Translations under genes and position numbers: made by a program
Shown: positions 25,479 through 33,287 of the stretch, piece by piece
Numbering within the stretch: position 1 is the stretch's first letter
How the letters are laid out: every line of letters starts with the position of its first letter
Notes under the pieces: generated by a model
Databases searched by the model: none
Told to the model about the DNA's origin: nothing
Seen by the model: the letters and a program-made list of their open reading frames with translations, nothing else
Assembly: GCF_900102965.1 (NCBI RefSeq)
Contig: NZ_FNGM01000013.1
Span: forward strand, 1-64,000
Source: Paenibacillus jilunlii
GTDB taxonomy: Bacteria > Bacillota > Bacilli > Paenibacillales > Paenibacillaceae
Direction: 5' to 3'
DNA: 64,000 bases

Positions 25479-26496
25479 GTGGATGCTTGAAGCAACTGCT
25501 GCAAATGCTGTGCAAAGTGCGGTAAAGTTCAAGGATAAAGTATGGAATTTGTTAACAGATGCGAATATGTGGGCGAACGTACTATTTGCAGGGCTGCGTA
25601 TTCTTTTAATCTTTATTTTGACCCGAATCATTATAAAGATTGTATCTAAGGTGATTGACCGTTCAATGGAAAAGGAGAGCCGCGGAAGATTATTGGGAGA
25701 TAGCCGCAGATTTTCAACCGTTGGCGGGCTGCTGAAAAATGTGGTTACGTTCATTTGCAATTTTGTAATGATCATGCTGGTTCTTTCTGAGTTCCATTTC
25801 GATTTGGGGCCATTATTGGCGGGAGCCGGAGTTGTCGGACTTGCCATCGGGTTTGGCGCGCAGAGTTTGGTTAAGGATGTAATTACAGGCTTTTTTATTA
25901 TCTTTGAGGATCAGTTCGCAGTTGGTGATGTGATTCAGACCGGTACCTACAAGGGGACGGTAGAAATGATTGGCCTCAGAACGACGAGACTGCTCAGTAC
26001 TACCGGTGAGGTGCATATTATCCCCAATGGCACCATTATTAACGTAACGAACTATTCGCTGGCCAATGCGCTCGCGGTAGTGGATGTTCCTGTGAAGATT
26101 GAAAGGGGGCTGGAGGCTACGCTCGCTCTGATCGGAGAAGCGCTTAAGGGGATAGAGGAGCGGAACTCAAATGTCGTAGCCTACCCGAATATTCTGGGGA
26201 TTCAGTCGATGAGCACCTCGGAATATGTGATTCGCGTAGCGGCCAATTGTCTTCCGAATGCCAGGGATGCTGCTGAGCGGCAAATCCAAAGCGATATCAA
26301 GCGGGCATTGGAGAAACAGACGGCGCTTGAGGCGGCTAAGGCTGAGCAGGAGGCGCGTGAACAAGCGGAACAGGCTGAAAGGGCTGTGAGGGAAATGGAG
26401 GCCTTGGAGGCGTCGCACAGCGGGCGTGAATCATCGGAGGTCAGACCTGACAGACAGGTTGCCGCCACGCATGAGGGAGAAAAGGGGGAGAAGTAA
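25471..26496 (+). CDS. Small-conductance mechanosensitive channel, MscS family
   Basis: A 341-residue channel protein. Three N-terminal membrane helices lead into the pore helix AGVVGLAIGFGAQSLVKDVI, the MscS TM3 pattern of Gly and Ala. The beta domain IFEDQFAVGDVIQTG and GEVHIIPNGTI follow. The C-terminal 60 residues are charged and probably coiled (EQEAREQAEQAERAVREME), an extension beyond the minimal channel. MscS channels release solutes on hypo-osmotic shock. It is coupled to DUF3343 upstream and DUF951 downstream by overlaps; B. subtilis has the related ykuT/yhdY/yfkC genes. Confidence 0.9.
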   Translation: MNRWMLEATAANAVQSAVKFKDKVWNLLTDANMWANVLFAGLRILLIFILTRIIIKIVSKVIDRSMEKESRGRLLGDSRRFSTVGGLLKNVVTFICNFVMIMLVLSEFHFDLGPLLAGAGVVGLAIGFGAQSLVKDVITGFFIIFEDQFAVGDVIQTGTYKGTVEMIGLRTTRLLSTTGEVHIIPNGTIINVTNYSLANALAVVDVPVKIERGLEATLALIGEALKGIEERNSNVVAYPNILGIQSMSTSEYVIRVAANCLPNARDAAERQIQSDIKRALEKQTALEAAKAEQEAREQAEQAERAVREMEALEASHSGRESSEVRPDRQVAATHEGEKGEK

Positions 26497-26705
26497 TGGA
26501 ACGGAAGATTTTTGGACTTGGCGATATTGTTCTCATGAAAAAGCCGCATCCCTGCGGCACCAATGAAATGGAGATCATCCGGATGGGGATGGATATCCGG
26601 ATTAAATGTACCGGCTGTCATCACAGTGTACTCATTCCCCGGGCTAAGTTCGAGAAAAATATGAAAAAAGTGCTGCGTTCCGCCGAGGGTGAAAACCACG
26701 AATAA
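26496..26705 (+). CDS. DUF951 family protein
   Basis: A 69-residue protein, MERKIFGLGDIVLMKKPHPCG..., with IRMGMDIRIKCTGCHHSVLIPRAKFEK. The Cys of PHPCG and the CTGC pair suggest a zinc site. DUF951 is widespread in Firmicutes near the origin and its role is unknown; the fold is thought to be a small nucleic-acid-binding barrel, which is inference. The ATG overlaps the MscS stop (TAATG). Confidence 0.85.
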   Translation: MERKIFGLGDIVLMKKPHPCGTNEMEIIRMGMDIRIKCTGCHHSVLIPRAKFEKNMKKVLRSAEGENHE

Positions 26706-26711
26706 TTAAAC

Positions 26712-26740
26712 TTGCAAAAGTAAAACTGGCATGGTACAAT
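26712..26740 (+). promoter_or_regulatory. tRNA-Ser promoter
   Basis: TTGCAA (26712-26717), 17 bases, TACAAT (26735-26740). Transcription would start about six bases before the tRNA. Confidence 0.7.
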
Positions 26741-26752
26741 AAATCTTGCTGC

Positions 26753-26843
26753 GGAGAGGTACCCAAGAGGCCCAAGGGGGCTGACTCGAAATCAGTTAGG
26801 CGTGTCACAGCGTGCGTGGGTTCGAATCCCACCCTCTCCGCCA
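26753..26843 (+). tRNA. tRNA-Ser (anticodon CGA)
   Basis: A class II tRNA of 91 bases. The acceptor stem GGAGAGG (26753-26759) pairs with CCTCTCC (26833-26839), with discriminator G and an encoded CCA. The anticodon stem CTGA/TCAG encloses CTCGAAA, giving anticodon CGA for UCG codons. The long variable arm typical of tRNA-Ser is GGCGTGTCACAGCGTGC-like, and the T loop is GGTTCGAATCC. Confidence 0.97.
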
Positions 26844-26873
26844 CTTTAGTTCTACATACGTTTACTTATGAAT

Positions 26874-26901
26874 CCTTCGTTGAGATAACGAAGGTTTTTT
26901 T
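26874..26901 (+). terminator. tRNA-Ser terminator
   Basis: CCTTCGTT (26874-26881), loop GAGAT, AACGAAGG (26887-26894), then T7. Confidence 0.88.
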
Positions 26902-26921
26902 ATTTATTGCGCGTTGTTTAA

Positions 26922-26956
26922 GTAAAAACAAAAGAGGGACCTTTTCGGGTCCCTCT
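26922..26956 (-). terminator. Candidate minus-strand terminator for the yjzC-like gene
   Basis: AGAGGGACC (26933-26941) pairs with GGGTCCCTCT (26947-26956). On the minus strand the stem is followed by TTTTGTTTTT. It lies about 245 bases past the end of the YjzC-like gene. The intervening 26957-27202 shows no other gene. Confidence 0.55.
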
Positions 26957-27202
26957 TGAGAGGCAGTACATCAATGATGTTCGGATTTTTTCTGTCTATA
27001 GCCGCTAAAGTGATGCAGGTTTTGCCAGGCTTAACCCTTTTTTAAGGGGCAGCCTTTACTCTCCCCGATTTACAATAGATGCTGATTCAGAATCCTTGTG
27101 ATTGTGTTCGTCTACGACGTCCAACGGAACCACACCTCTCTTTTGTACTGCCTGAGAATAGTATGTGTCATGATGTTTTTTTTATACATGCTGCGAAAAA
27201 AA

Positions 27203-27400
27203 TTAATGGACCCGTGCCTTTTCTGCCTTTTTCCACTTGCGGTTTTTATTAGAGGTTTCCGGAAAGGTGTCACCTTTCTTCATTTCGATGCGTTTGGGAT
27301 TCTGAATTTGGGTATGAAAGCTGCGTGCTTCGCCTACCTCCGTATAGATGCCCGGATTGGGGGCTTTGTCGCCTTTTTCGTATTCGGTTTGTTCGCCCAT
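27203..27400 (-). CDS. YjzC-like small protein
   Basis: A 65-residue hydrophilic protein. EKGDKAPNPGIYTEVGE and PKRIEMKKGDTFPETSNKNRKWKK match the YjzC-like family, small Bacillales proteins of unknown function. The ATG has AAGGAGG ten bases upstream, which makes this a real gene although frames on the other strand overlap it. It is monocistronic and points opposite to its neighbours. Confidence 0.85.
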   Translation of the reverse strand: MGEQTEYEKGDKAPNPGIYTEVGEARSFHTQIQNPKRIEMKKGDTFPETSNKNRKWKKAEKARVH

Positions 27401-27508
27401 TGAACGATTCCTCCTTAAAGAAAGTGGGTATTACTGTGTTATTGTGCGCGCATCGGCCGGCCTTCATGTAATCAAAAAGTATCCATGACCGCCCTTCATA
27501 AATATTAC

Positions 27509-27537
27509 TTGCACTCTTCTGAACAATTTGGTATATT
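27509..27537 (+). promoter_or_regulatory. Promoter of rpsF-ssb-rpsR
   Basis: TTGCAC (27509-27514), 17 bases, TATATT (27532-27537). The leader of about 75 bases can fold GCTCCTGA (27573-27580) with TCAGGGGC (27586-27593), just upstream of the rpsF ribosome site. A CGAG/CTCG hairpin precedes it. Leaders of rpsF operons in many bacteria bind the S6-S18 complex; whether this one does is inference. Confidence 0.7.
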
Positions 27538-27618
27538 AATTTGGTGCGAGTCTATGTTTGTGCTCGTTCCTTGCTCCTGACGTGATCAGGGGCCTCAGAC
27601 CATAAGGAGGTGAAAATT

Positions 27619-27903
27619 ATGCGCAAATATGAAGTCATGTACATTATTCGTCCTGACATTGAACAAGAAGCCGTTCAAGCAGCAGTCGAAAAATTCCAAG
27701 GCATCATCTCCAACGGCGGAGAAATTACAAAGCACGATGTGCAAGGTAAACGCCGTCTTGCGTATGAGATCAAGAAATTCCGTGATGGCGTTTATGTTTT
27801 GGTTAACTTCACTGCAGAACCTGCAGTAGTTACTGAATTGGAACGTATCATGAAGATTTCTGACGAAGTCATTCGTTATCTCATTACGAACGACGTTGCC
27901 TAA
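27619..27903 (+). CDS. rpsF: 30S ribosomal protein S6
   Basis: A 94-residue S6 protein, MRKYEVMYIIRPDIEQ..., with RRLAYEIKKFRDGVYVL in the middle. It binds 16S rRNA with S18, encoded two genes on. The frame reads three codons further upstream from GTG 27610, but the ATG at 27619 has AAGGAGGTG at the right distance. It is first in the rpsF-ssb-rpsR operon. Confidence 0.97.
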   Translation: MRKYEVMYIIRPDIEQEAVQAAVEKFQGIISNGGEITKHDVQGKRRLAYEIKKFRDGVYVLVNFTAEPAVVTELERIMKISDEVIRYLITNDVA

Positions 27904-27950
27904 GATCTTGACAAGCTTTGTAACGAATCGCTTATAAGGAGGGGACAGAA

Positions 27951-28451
27951 TTGTTGAACCGTATCATTCTGATCGGTCGGTTGACCCGTGACCCGGAACT
28001 TCGTTATACTCCTGCTGGTGTTGCTGTAACGCAGTTTACGCTCGCCGTAGACCGCAACTTTACGGGCCAGAACGGTGAACGCGAAGCGGACTTCATCCCG
28101 GTGGTAACCTGGAGACAGCTGGCTGAGACCTGTGCCAATTACTTGCGCAAAGGACGTCTGACAGCCGTGGAAGGCCGCATCCAAGTACGGAATTATGAGA
28201 ATAACGAAGGCAAACGTGTATACGTTACTGAAGTTATTGCTGATAATGTCCGTTTTCTGGAATCCTCGCAGAACCGTGAAGGTGGCAATGCGCCAAGTGG
28301 CGGGAATGTACCTGAAGAACCATCTTATGGTGGCGGCGGTAACAGTGGACGCGGAAATAACAATAATTTCTCGCGTAACAACAATAATCAAGATCCTTTT
28401 TCGGGCGATGGAAAACCGATCGATATATCGGACGATGATTTGCCATTTTAA
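27951..28451 (+). CDS. ssb: Single-stranded DNA-binding protein
   Basis: A 166-residue SSB with an OB fold (about residues 1-105: LNRIILIGRLTRDPELRYTP, TWRQLAETCANYLRKG). A Gly/Asn-rich flexible linker follows, with runs of Asn, and the acidic partner-binding tip DISDDDLPF ends the protein. The start codon is TTG with AAGGAGG upstream. It lies between rpsF and rpsR, as is standard in Firmicutes. Confidence 0.97.
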   Translation: MLNRIILIGRLTRDPELRYTPAGVAVTQFTLAVDRNFTGQNGEREADFIPVVTWRQLAETCANYLRKGRLTAVEGRIQVRNYENNEGKRVYVTEVIADNVRFLESSQNREGGNAPSGGNVPEEPSYGGGGNSGRGNNNNFSRNNNNQDPFSGDGKPIDISDDDLPF

Positions 28452-28472
28452 TTAGGAAAGGACTGAACTGAC

Positions 28473-28745
28473 ATGGCTTTCAAACAAAGAGAAGGCGGAG
28501 AAAACGACAAAAGACCGGCACGTCGTGGTGGACGCAACAAGCGCAAAAAAGTGTGCTACTTCACTGTGAACAAGATTACTCACATTGACTACAAAGACAC
28601 TGAGCTTCTGAAGAAGTTCATCAGCGAACGCGGAAAGATCTTGCCGCGTCGTGTAACAGGTACAAGTGCAAAATACCAACGCGCTCTGACCATTGCTGTA
28701 AAACGCTCGCGTCAAATCGCGCTGCTGCCTTACACAACGGAATAG
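28473..28745 (+). CDS. rpsR: 30S ribosomal protein S18
   Basis: A 90-residue S18, basic N-terminus (GGRNKRKKVCYFTVNKI) followed by DYKDTELLKKFISERGKILPRRVTG and KRSRQIALLPYT, the conserved core. The single Cys in KKVCYF means this copy could bind zinc only weakly if at all. It ends the operon. Confidence 0.97.
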   Translation: MAFKQREGGENDKRPARRGGRNKRKKVCYFTVNKITHIDYKDTELLKKFISERGKILPRRVTGTSAKYQRALTIAVKRSRQIALLPYTTE

Positions 28746-28758
28746 GACGTTTTTACGA

Positions 28759-28785
28759 AGCAGCCGGGTAATCGGCTGCTTTTTT
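28759..28785 (+). terminator. rpsF-ssb-rpsR terminator
   Basis: AGCAGCCG (28759-28766), loop GGTAAT, CGGCTGCT (28773-28780), then T5. Confidence 0.9.
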
Positions 28786-28870
28786 AGATGAATTTGTAAC
28801 GAACAGCGGCAGAATACGGCGAAGGCCGGTTTACCCTTTTTCAGAAATCTGCAGTTTGCAGTTCAGGCAT

Positions 28871-28899
28871 TTGACGCAGACAGCAGAATGTAGTAAATT
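28871..28899 (+). promoter_or_regulatory. Promoter of the leader upstream of the MutS2-like gene
   Basis: TTGACG (28871-28876), 17 bases, TAAATT (28894-28899). It would start a leader RNA of over 400 bases before the MutS2-like ATG. The 85 bases between the rpsR terminator and this promoter show nothing else. Confidence 0.6.
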
Positions 28900-28931
28900 A
28901 CAGGTATCCTATAACTAAAGGGGAAATTTTG

Positions 28932-28955
28932 ATGTTGGTGAGCGTTCTTAACTAA
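28932..28955 (+). CDS. Candidate leader peptide (7 residues)
   Basis: ATG-TTG-GTG-AGC-GTT-CTT-AAC-TAA encodes MLVSVLN. AAAGGGG (28917-28923) lies eight bases before the ATG, a near-ideal ribosome site, and about 25 bases after the predicted transcription start. Short ORFs so placed, ahead of terminators, typically sense ribosome stalling. It is too short to score by coding statistics, so the call rests on the ribosome site and context. Confidence 0.45.
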   Translation: MLVSVLN

Positions 28956-29110
28956 GCAATTTCATATCGTCTGACCCGTAAGCTGCACAAGGCCCGCTTT
29001 ATCCATAAGGTGGGTTGTGTTTGAGTATGTCCGGCAGGATGTATTCCAGTTTCGGGAGGATGGATGAATTAGTTAAGGACACACGCGAAGCGTCATATGG
29101 CCTCTTTACG

Positions 29111-29220
29111 GCTGTTGTTCTCTTTGTGATTAAACCGTGCTCTTGCAGCACGGTTTTTTCTGTCTTCAGGCTTAATTTCCCGTAAGCGGAAACGGCCTGG
29201 AACACAAAGAGGATAACAGC
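29111..29220 (+). ncRNA. Structured leader: 18-bp long-range stem enclosing an intrinsic terminator
   Basis: Bases 29111-29128 can pair with 29203-29220 over 18 contiguous positions with only two G-U wobbles. Inside lie terminator T1 (AACCGTGCT, loop CTTGC, AGCACGGTT at 29133-29155, then T to 29159) and a second hairpin CAGGC (29167-29171)/GCCTG (29195-29199) with an inner TTCC/GGAA. Together they form a three-way junction. T1 alone is a textbook intrinsic terminator in the middle of an otherwise geneless leader. The fold is drawn by eye. Confidence 0.6.
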
Positions 29221-29228
29221 AGCAGATG

Positions 29229-29268
29229 AGGGCAAGGACCGCCGTAGCGGCAGTCTTTGCCCTTTTTG
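29229..29268 (+). terminator. Second leader terminator (T2) before the MutS2-like gene
   Basis: GGGCAAGGAC (29230-29239) pairs with GTCTTTGCCC (29253-29262) with one G-U, with an inner CCGC/GCGG, followed by T5. It sits 64 bases before the MutS2-like ATG, so RNA polymerase must pass it to express the gene. Confidence 0.8.
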
Positions 29269-29331
29269 CGTTGGGGCAGAACAGAAACCCGCCCTGGGAG
29301 CTCAGGCGAGGTATAAGGAGGAATGGTATCA

Positions 29332-31326
29332 ATGAATACTGAAAGCCAAATAACACTGCAATATGAAGAAATGAAGCAGGATCTTGGACGTTATGCAGTA
29401 TCTTATGAAGGGAAAAAGGCGGTGAGCGGCCTAGCGCCGATGACCTATTTACCGGCGGTTCACCGGGCGTTGGACGAAACTGCTGAGGCGAAGGAGCTTT
29501 TGGAAAGAGGGGCAAGTGTACCGATCCCTTCTCTGGAGGGAATGGAGTGGCTGATGTCCCTGCTGGGCACCGGATATTTGTACAGCGAGAAGGATTTTAT
29601 GGCGGTGTCGGTATTTCTGCAAAGCTGCAGTCAGCTCCGCAAATACATGCAGGCCAAAGAGCAGAGTGCTCCGCGAATCGCATCCTATGCGGCGTCTCTG
29701 GTGGAACTGAACGGGGTGCGGGAGGAGATTGAACGCTGCATCCGGCTAGGGACCCTTGACGACCACGCCAGCAAGGGGCTGGAACGGGTCCGGAAACGGC
29801 TGGCTGTGGCTAAGGACCGGCTGCAGCGGAAGATTGAAGCTGTAATGGCTAAACACCAGGGAATCCTGCAGGAGAATCTGGTTAGTATGCGCGGCGGGCG
29901 GTATGTGATTCCAGTGAAACGGGAATATCACAAGCAGGTAAAGGGAGCGGTGCTGGATCAGTCCACCAGCGGGCAAACCGTTTTTGTAGAGCCCTATGAG
30001 GTCGCTTCGCTGCAAGGGGAGCTTGAATTGCTGGCGGCTGAAGAGGCCAGGGAGGAGATGCTGATTCTAAGCATGCTGACCGGCCTGCTGGAGCAGGAAC
30101 AGGCGGCGCTGCGGCTGAATATTGAGATCACGGGCAATTACGATTTTATCTTTGCCAAAGCCAAATACGCCCGGACGATGGGGGCGAGAAGTGTGGCTCT
30201 GAACGACCGCGGCTATCTGAGAATGAATGGGGGCAGGCATCCCAAGCTGGAAGGAATGATCCCCGTCAGTCTGGAATTCGGCAACGGATATAAATCACTA
30301 ATAGTCACCGGACCCAATACAGGCGGCAAAACCGTCGTGCTCAAGACATTGGGACTATTAACCTTAATGGTGCAGTCCGGTCTCCTGGTGCCTGTAGAGG
30401 AAGGCAGCGACTTTACAGTTTTTACGGATGTAATCAGTGTAATCGGCGACGGGCAGAGTCTGACTCAGTCCCTGAGCACTTTTTCGGCACAAATGAAGAG
30501 TATTGAGGGAATGCTGAGAGATGCGGGCAAGGGTGTACTGCTGCTGATCGATGAGCTGGCGGCTGGTACGGACCCGGGAGAGGGTTTTGCGCTATCGATT
30601 GCTATACTTGAGGAATTGAACCGTAAAGGCGCAAATATCATAGTGACTACCCATTTTAATGAGCTTAAGGTTTTTGCAGCCTCTACCAGCGGGTTCCAGA
30701 ATGCGCGGATGGAGTTTGACAAGGATACCCTGCAGCCGCTGTACCGGTTGACGATTGGTGAAGCAGGCGAAAGCTATGCCCTGCAGATAGCCGAGAAGCT
30801 GGGAATTCCGGAGACCGTTATCCGGCGCTCGCAGCAGCTTGTGGAGGAGCAGCGCGAAGTGGACGGGGACAGAAGACACTGGAACAGTCTGAACCGTTCA
30901 GGACACCACAGACCCGGTGAAAGAGCGCAGCAGGAGCTGCAGCGTATAGAACAGCTCCCAACCGAAGCAGCAGGGCCGGTCAAAGTTCCGGCGGTTGAAC
31001 AGAGGCCTGCCCAAGAAGGGGATGGAAAGGCGCCGAAAAAGGATTTTGAAATCGGTGATGCTGTGTATGTGAATTCGCTGGGCAGGATGGGGATTGTCTA
31101 CGAGACAAGGGATGCAATGGGAATGGTGGGTGTCATGATCCAAAAGCAAAAAATGCGATTCAACCATAAGCGCCTAAAGCCATACCTTTCGAAGGAGGAG
31201 CTGTATCCTGAAGAATACGATTTTGATATCATTTTCGAAAGCAAGGACACACGGAAAAAGCGCAAGCTGATGCGGAAAAAGCATGTGGAGGGACTAAGCA
31301 TTATTCACGAGGAAGAAGAAAAATAA
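29332..31326 (+). CDS. MutS2-like ATPase without Smr domain
   Basis: A 664-residue MutS-family ATPase closest to MutS2. Residues about 1-290 form the core and clamp helices, including RGGRYVIPVKREY and LDQSTSGQTVFVEP. The ATPase has Walker A TGPNTGGKTVVLKTLG, then DGQSLTQSLSTFSAQM and Walker B LLLIDELAAGTDPGEG, then TTHFNELK. After a coiled, Q/E-rich linker there is a small KOW-like segment (EIGDAVYVNSLGRMGIV). MutS2 proteins usually continue into a C-terminal Smr nuclease domain; here the protein ends with a charged tail after FDIIFESKD and no Smr motif is visible. ATG 29332 is chosen over 29323 because AAGGAGG is 10 bases upstream. MutS2 can act on collided ribosomes or recombination intermediates; which applies here is open. 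Confidence 0.85.
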   Translation: MNTESQITLQYEEMKQDLGRYAVSYEGKKAVSGLAPMTYLPAVHRALDETAEAKELLERGASVPIPSLEGMEWLMSLLGTGYLYSEKDFMAVSVFLQSCSQLRKYMQAKEQSAPRIASYAASLVELNGVREEIERCIRLGTLDDHASKGLERVRKRLAVAKDRLQRKIEAVMAKHQGILQENLVSMRGGRYVIPVKREYHKQVKGAVLDQSTSGQTVFVEPYEVASLQGELELLAAEEAREEMLILSMLTGLLEQEQAALRLNIEITGNYDFIFAKAKYARTMGARSVALNDRGYLRMNGGRHPKLEGMIPVSLEFGNGYKSLIVTGPNTGGKTVVLKTLGLLTLMVQSGLLVPVEEGSDFTVFTDVISVIGDGQSLTQSLSTFSAQMKSIEGMLRDAGKGVLLLIDELAAGTDPGEGFALSIAILEELNRKGANIIVTTHFNELKVFAASTSGFQNARMEFDKDTLQPLYRLTIGEAGESYALQIAEKLGIPETVIRRSQQLVEEQREVDGDRRHWNSLNRSGHHRPGERAQQELQRIEQLPTEAAGPVKVPAVEQRPAQEGDGKAPKKDFEIGDAVYVNSLGRMGIVYETRDAMGMVGVMIQKQKMRFNHKRLKPYLSKEELYPEEYDFDIIFESKDTRKKRKLMRKKHVEGLSIIHEEEEK

Positions 31327-31345
31327 TGATTGCAGAAAAAGCTTA

Positions 31346-31373
31346 AGGCTTGCCCGCGAGGGCAGGCTTTTTT
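31346..31373 (+). terminator. Terminator after the MutS2-like gene
   Basis: GCTTGCCC (31348-31355), loop GCGA, GGGCAGGC (31360-31367), then T6. Confidence 0.88.
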
Positions 31374-31507
31374 CTATAAAGGCTTCACTTTAGGACGAAA
31401 ATTGTATATTCTCAATAATGTAGTCTTAAATACTATGACAATAAAACTTTAAGAATATAAAGAAAACTTTTTTGGATAACGCTTACATGGCGGAAGGGAA
31501 GAATAAT

Positions 31508-33223
31508 ATGATGAAGCGCAGATATTGCGGGCTGGTGCTGGCGATGGCGTTAATGCTTTCGGCTTGCAGCGGAATAGGCTCGGAGCGGCTTTCCTATGGA
31601 GTTCTTTCGAATAAGGAGGCCGAAGTGCCTGCAGCTGGAGGAACGATTACATACGGATACTCCTCTCCGTTTCAAGGGCTGTTTGAACCTGCTTTTTATG
31701 AAGGCGAGGATGACTACCAGGTACTGGAATTCATTACAGAGGCTATGTTCAGAGTAAAAGATGACTTAACCACGGTTCCGGGCATTGCTTCCTGGCAGGA
31801 ATCAGATGATCACACCGTGTTCACGTTCAGAATAAGGCCGGGTGTCCGGTGGCACAATGGCGATGAATTAACGGTAGAGGATTGGAAATTCGCGCTAGAA
31901 ACCATTGCCAGTCCAGAGTATACGGGGTCACGGTACTATAGCGTAGAAATGATTACAGGCGTGGAAGCCTACCATAAGGGAGAAGCCAAGGAAATCAGCG
32001 GCATTAAGGTAATTGACCCTTATACCCTGAGAATAACCATGAATAGTGTAAGGGTAAATGCGCTGGATAATCTTTGGCCGTACCCGATGAACAAAAGGGT
32101 GTACAGCGGGATCGCGGTTAAGGATATGCCGGACAGTGATCCGGTGAGAAAGCATCCCATCGGCATTGGCCCGTTTGAGGTGACCCATATCCAGCCGGGA
32201 CAGCTGGTGGAGATGAAGGCCTTTGAGGATTACTATCAGGGAAGACCGCTATTGGACGGTGTGAAGTATAAGGTGTTCGATGATAAGGAAATCGTGAATC
32301 TTCTCGATAAGAATGTGATTGATATCGCTACTGCCCCGCGTGATGCGTATGTCTCGCTGAAGCAGCTGGACCAGGTGGATATTCTGCAGTCGCCTGAGCT
32401 GTCTTACGAATACATAGGATTCAAATTTGGATCCTGGGATCAAGAGACCCAGAAGATTGTCATGGATAATCCGAAATTCGCGGATAAACGTCTGCGGCAG
32501 GCTATGTATTATGCGCTGGACCGTGAAGGGATCATTAACCAATATTCCTACGGTCTCGGCAGTCTGATTGAAACACCGGTTCCCAGCTCAAGCTGGGCGA
32601 AGATTCCCGATTCAGAAATCAATACTTATCCCTACAGTCCGGAGAGGGCAAAGGCGCTGCTGAATGAAGCAGGGTACGTGGACAGGGATGGCGATGGATT
32701 CCGGGAGGACCCAAAAGGCGCTCCATTTGTTATTCATTATGATGCTATGACAGGAAGCACAACGGCAGAAGCACGGACCCGCGCTATTCTGCAGAATTGG
32801 CGTGACGTTGGACTGGATGTACGGTTAAATGGCGGCAAGCTTAAGGATCTTAATGACTTTTATGAAGCTGTAGAGCATGATGATCCCTCAGTCGAGCTCT
32901 TCAACGGAGTATGGGGGCTGGCCAGCGACCCGGACCCGTCCGGGTTATGGAGAGAAATTGATCTGTGGAATTATCCGCGCTTCAGTTCAAAACGCAATGA
33001 AGAGTTGATCCGGGAAGGTGTGGGAATCAAATCTTATGATAAAGAGTACCGCAAGCAGGTCTATTACGAATGGCAAAAATTAGTGAACGACGAAGTGCCG
33101 ATGATCTTTTTTGCTGAGCGCATTAATATAACGGCCGTCAACAAACGTCTGCAGAATGTGAGGGTGAATTCAATGAGCAACATTATTGACCCGCAGACAT
33201 GGTGGATAAAGGAAGAAAAGTAA
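31508..33223 (+). CDS. Peptide ABC transporter substrate-binding lipoprotein (family 5)
   Basis: A 571-residue extracellular solute-binding protein of the OppA/DppA type. It has a lipoprotein signal MKRRYCGLVLAMALMLSACS with the lipobox Cys. TFRIRPGVRWHNGDELTVEDW is the family-5 signature; LRQAMYYALDREGIINQ and the PYSPERAKALLNEAGY segment follow. The frame opens earlier at TTG 31472, but ATG 31508 has GGAAGGG at the right distance and starts the signal peptide. No permease or ATPase genes adjoin it, so it is an orphan binding protein that must share a transporter, or act as a sensor. Confidence 0.88.
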   Translation: MMKRRYCGLVLAMALMLSACSGIGSERLSYGVLSNKEAEVPAAGGTITYGYSSPFQGLFEPAFYEGEDDYQVLEFITEAMFRVKDDLTTVPGIASWQESDDHTVFTFRIRPGVRWHNGDELTVEDWKFALETIASPEYTGSRYYSVEMITGVEAYHKGEAKEISGIKVIDPYTLRITMNSVRVNALDNLWPYPMNKRVYSGIAVKDMPDSDPVRKHPIGIGPFEVTHIQPGQLVEMKAFEDYYQGRPLLDGVKYKVFDDKEIVNLLDKNVIDIATAPRDAYVSLKQLDQVDILQSPELSYEYIGFKFGSWDQETQKIVMDNPKFADKRLRQAMYYALDREGIINQYSYGLGSLIETPVPSSSWAKIPDSEINTYPYSPERAKALLNEAGYVDRDGDGFREDPKGAPFVIHYDAMTGSTTAEARTRAILQNWRDVGLDVRLNGGKLKDLNDFYEAVEHDDPSVELFNGVWGLASDPDPSGLWREIDLWNYPRFSSKRNEELIREGVGIKSYDKEYRKQVYYEWQKLVNDEVPMIFFAERINITAVNKRLQNVRVNSMSNIIDPQTWWIKEEK

Positions 33224-33227
33224 TTGC

Positions 33228-33287
33228 AGCAAAGCTCGGGAGGCACCGCCGGATGGAGGCGTACACCGCAGCTTTGCTCTTTTTTTG
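33228..33287 (+). terminator. Terminator after the substrate-binding protein
   Basis: AGCAAAGCT (33228-33236) pairs with AGCTTTGCT (33270-33278) around an inner GGCACCGCC-type hairpin, followed by a run of T (33280-33286). Confidence 0.8.

Noticed and set aside
27098..27403. A 101-codon plus-strand hydrophobic frame
   Set aside because: It is the mirror of the YjzC-like gene, which has a strong ribosome site on the other strand.
28900..29331. T-box riboswitch before the MutS2-like gene
   Set aside because: The T-box core sequence and specifier-loop arrangement are absent, and the gene is not a tRNA-related function.
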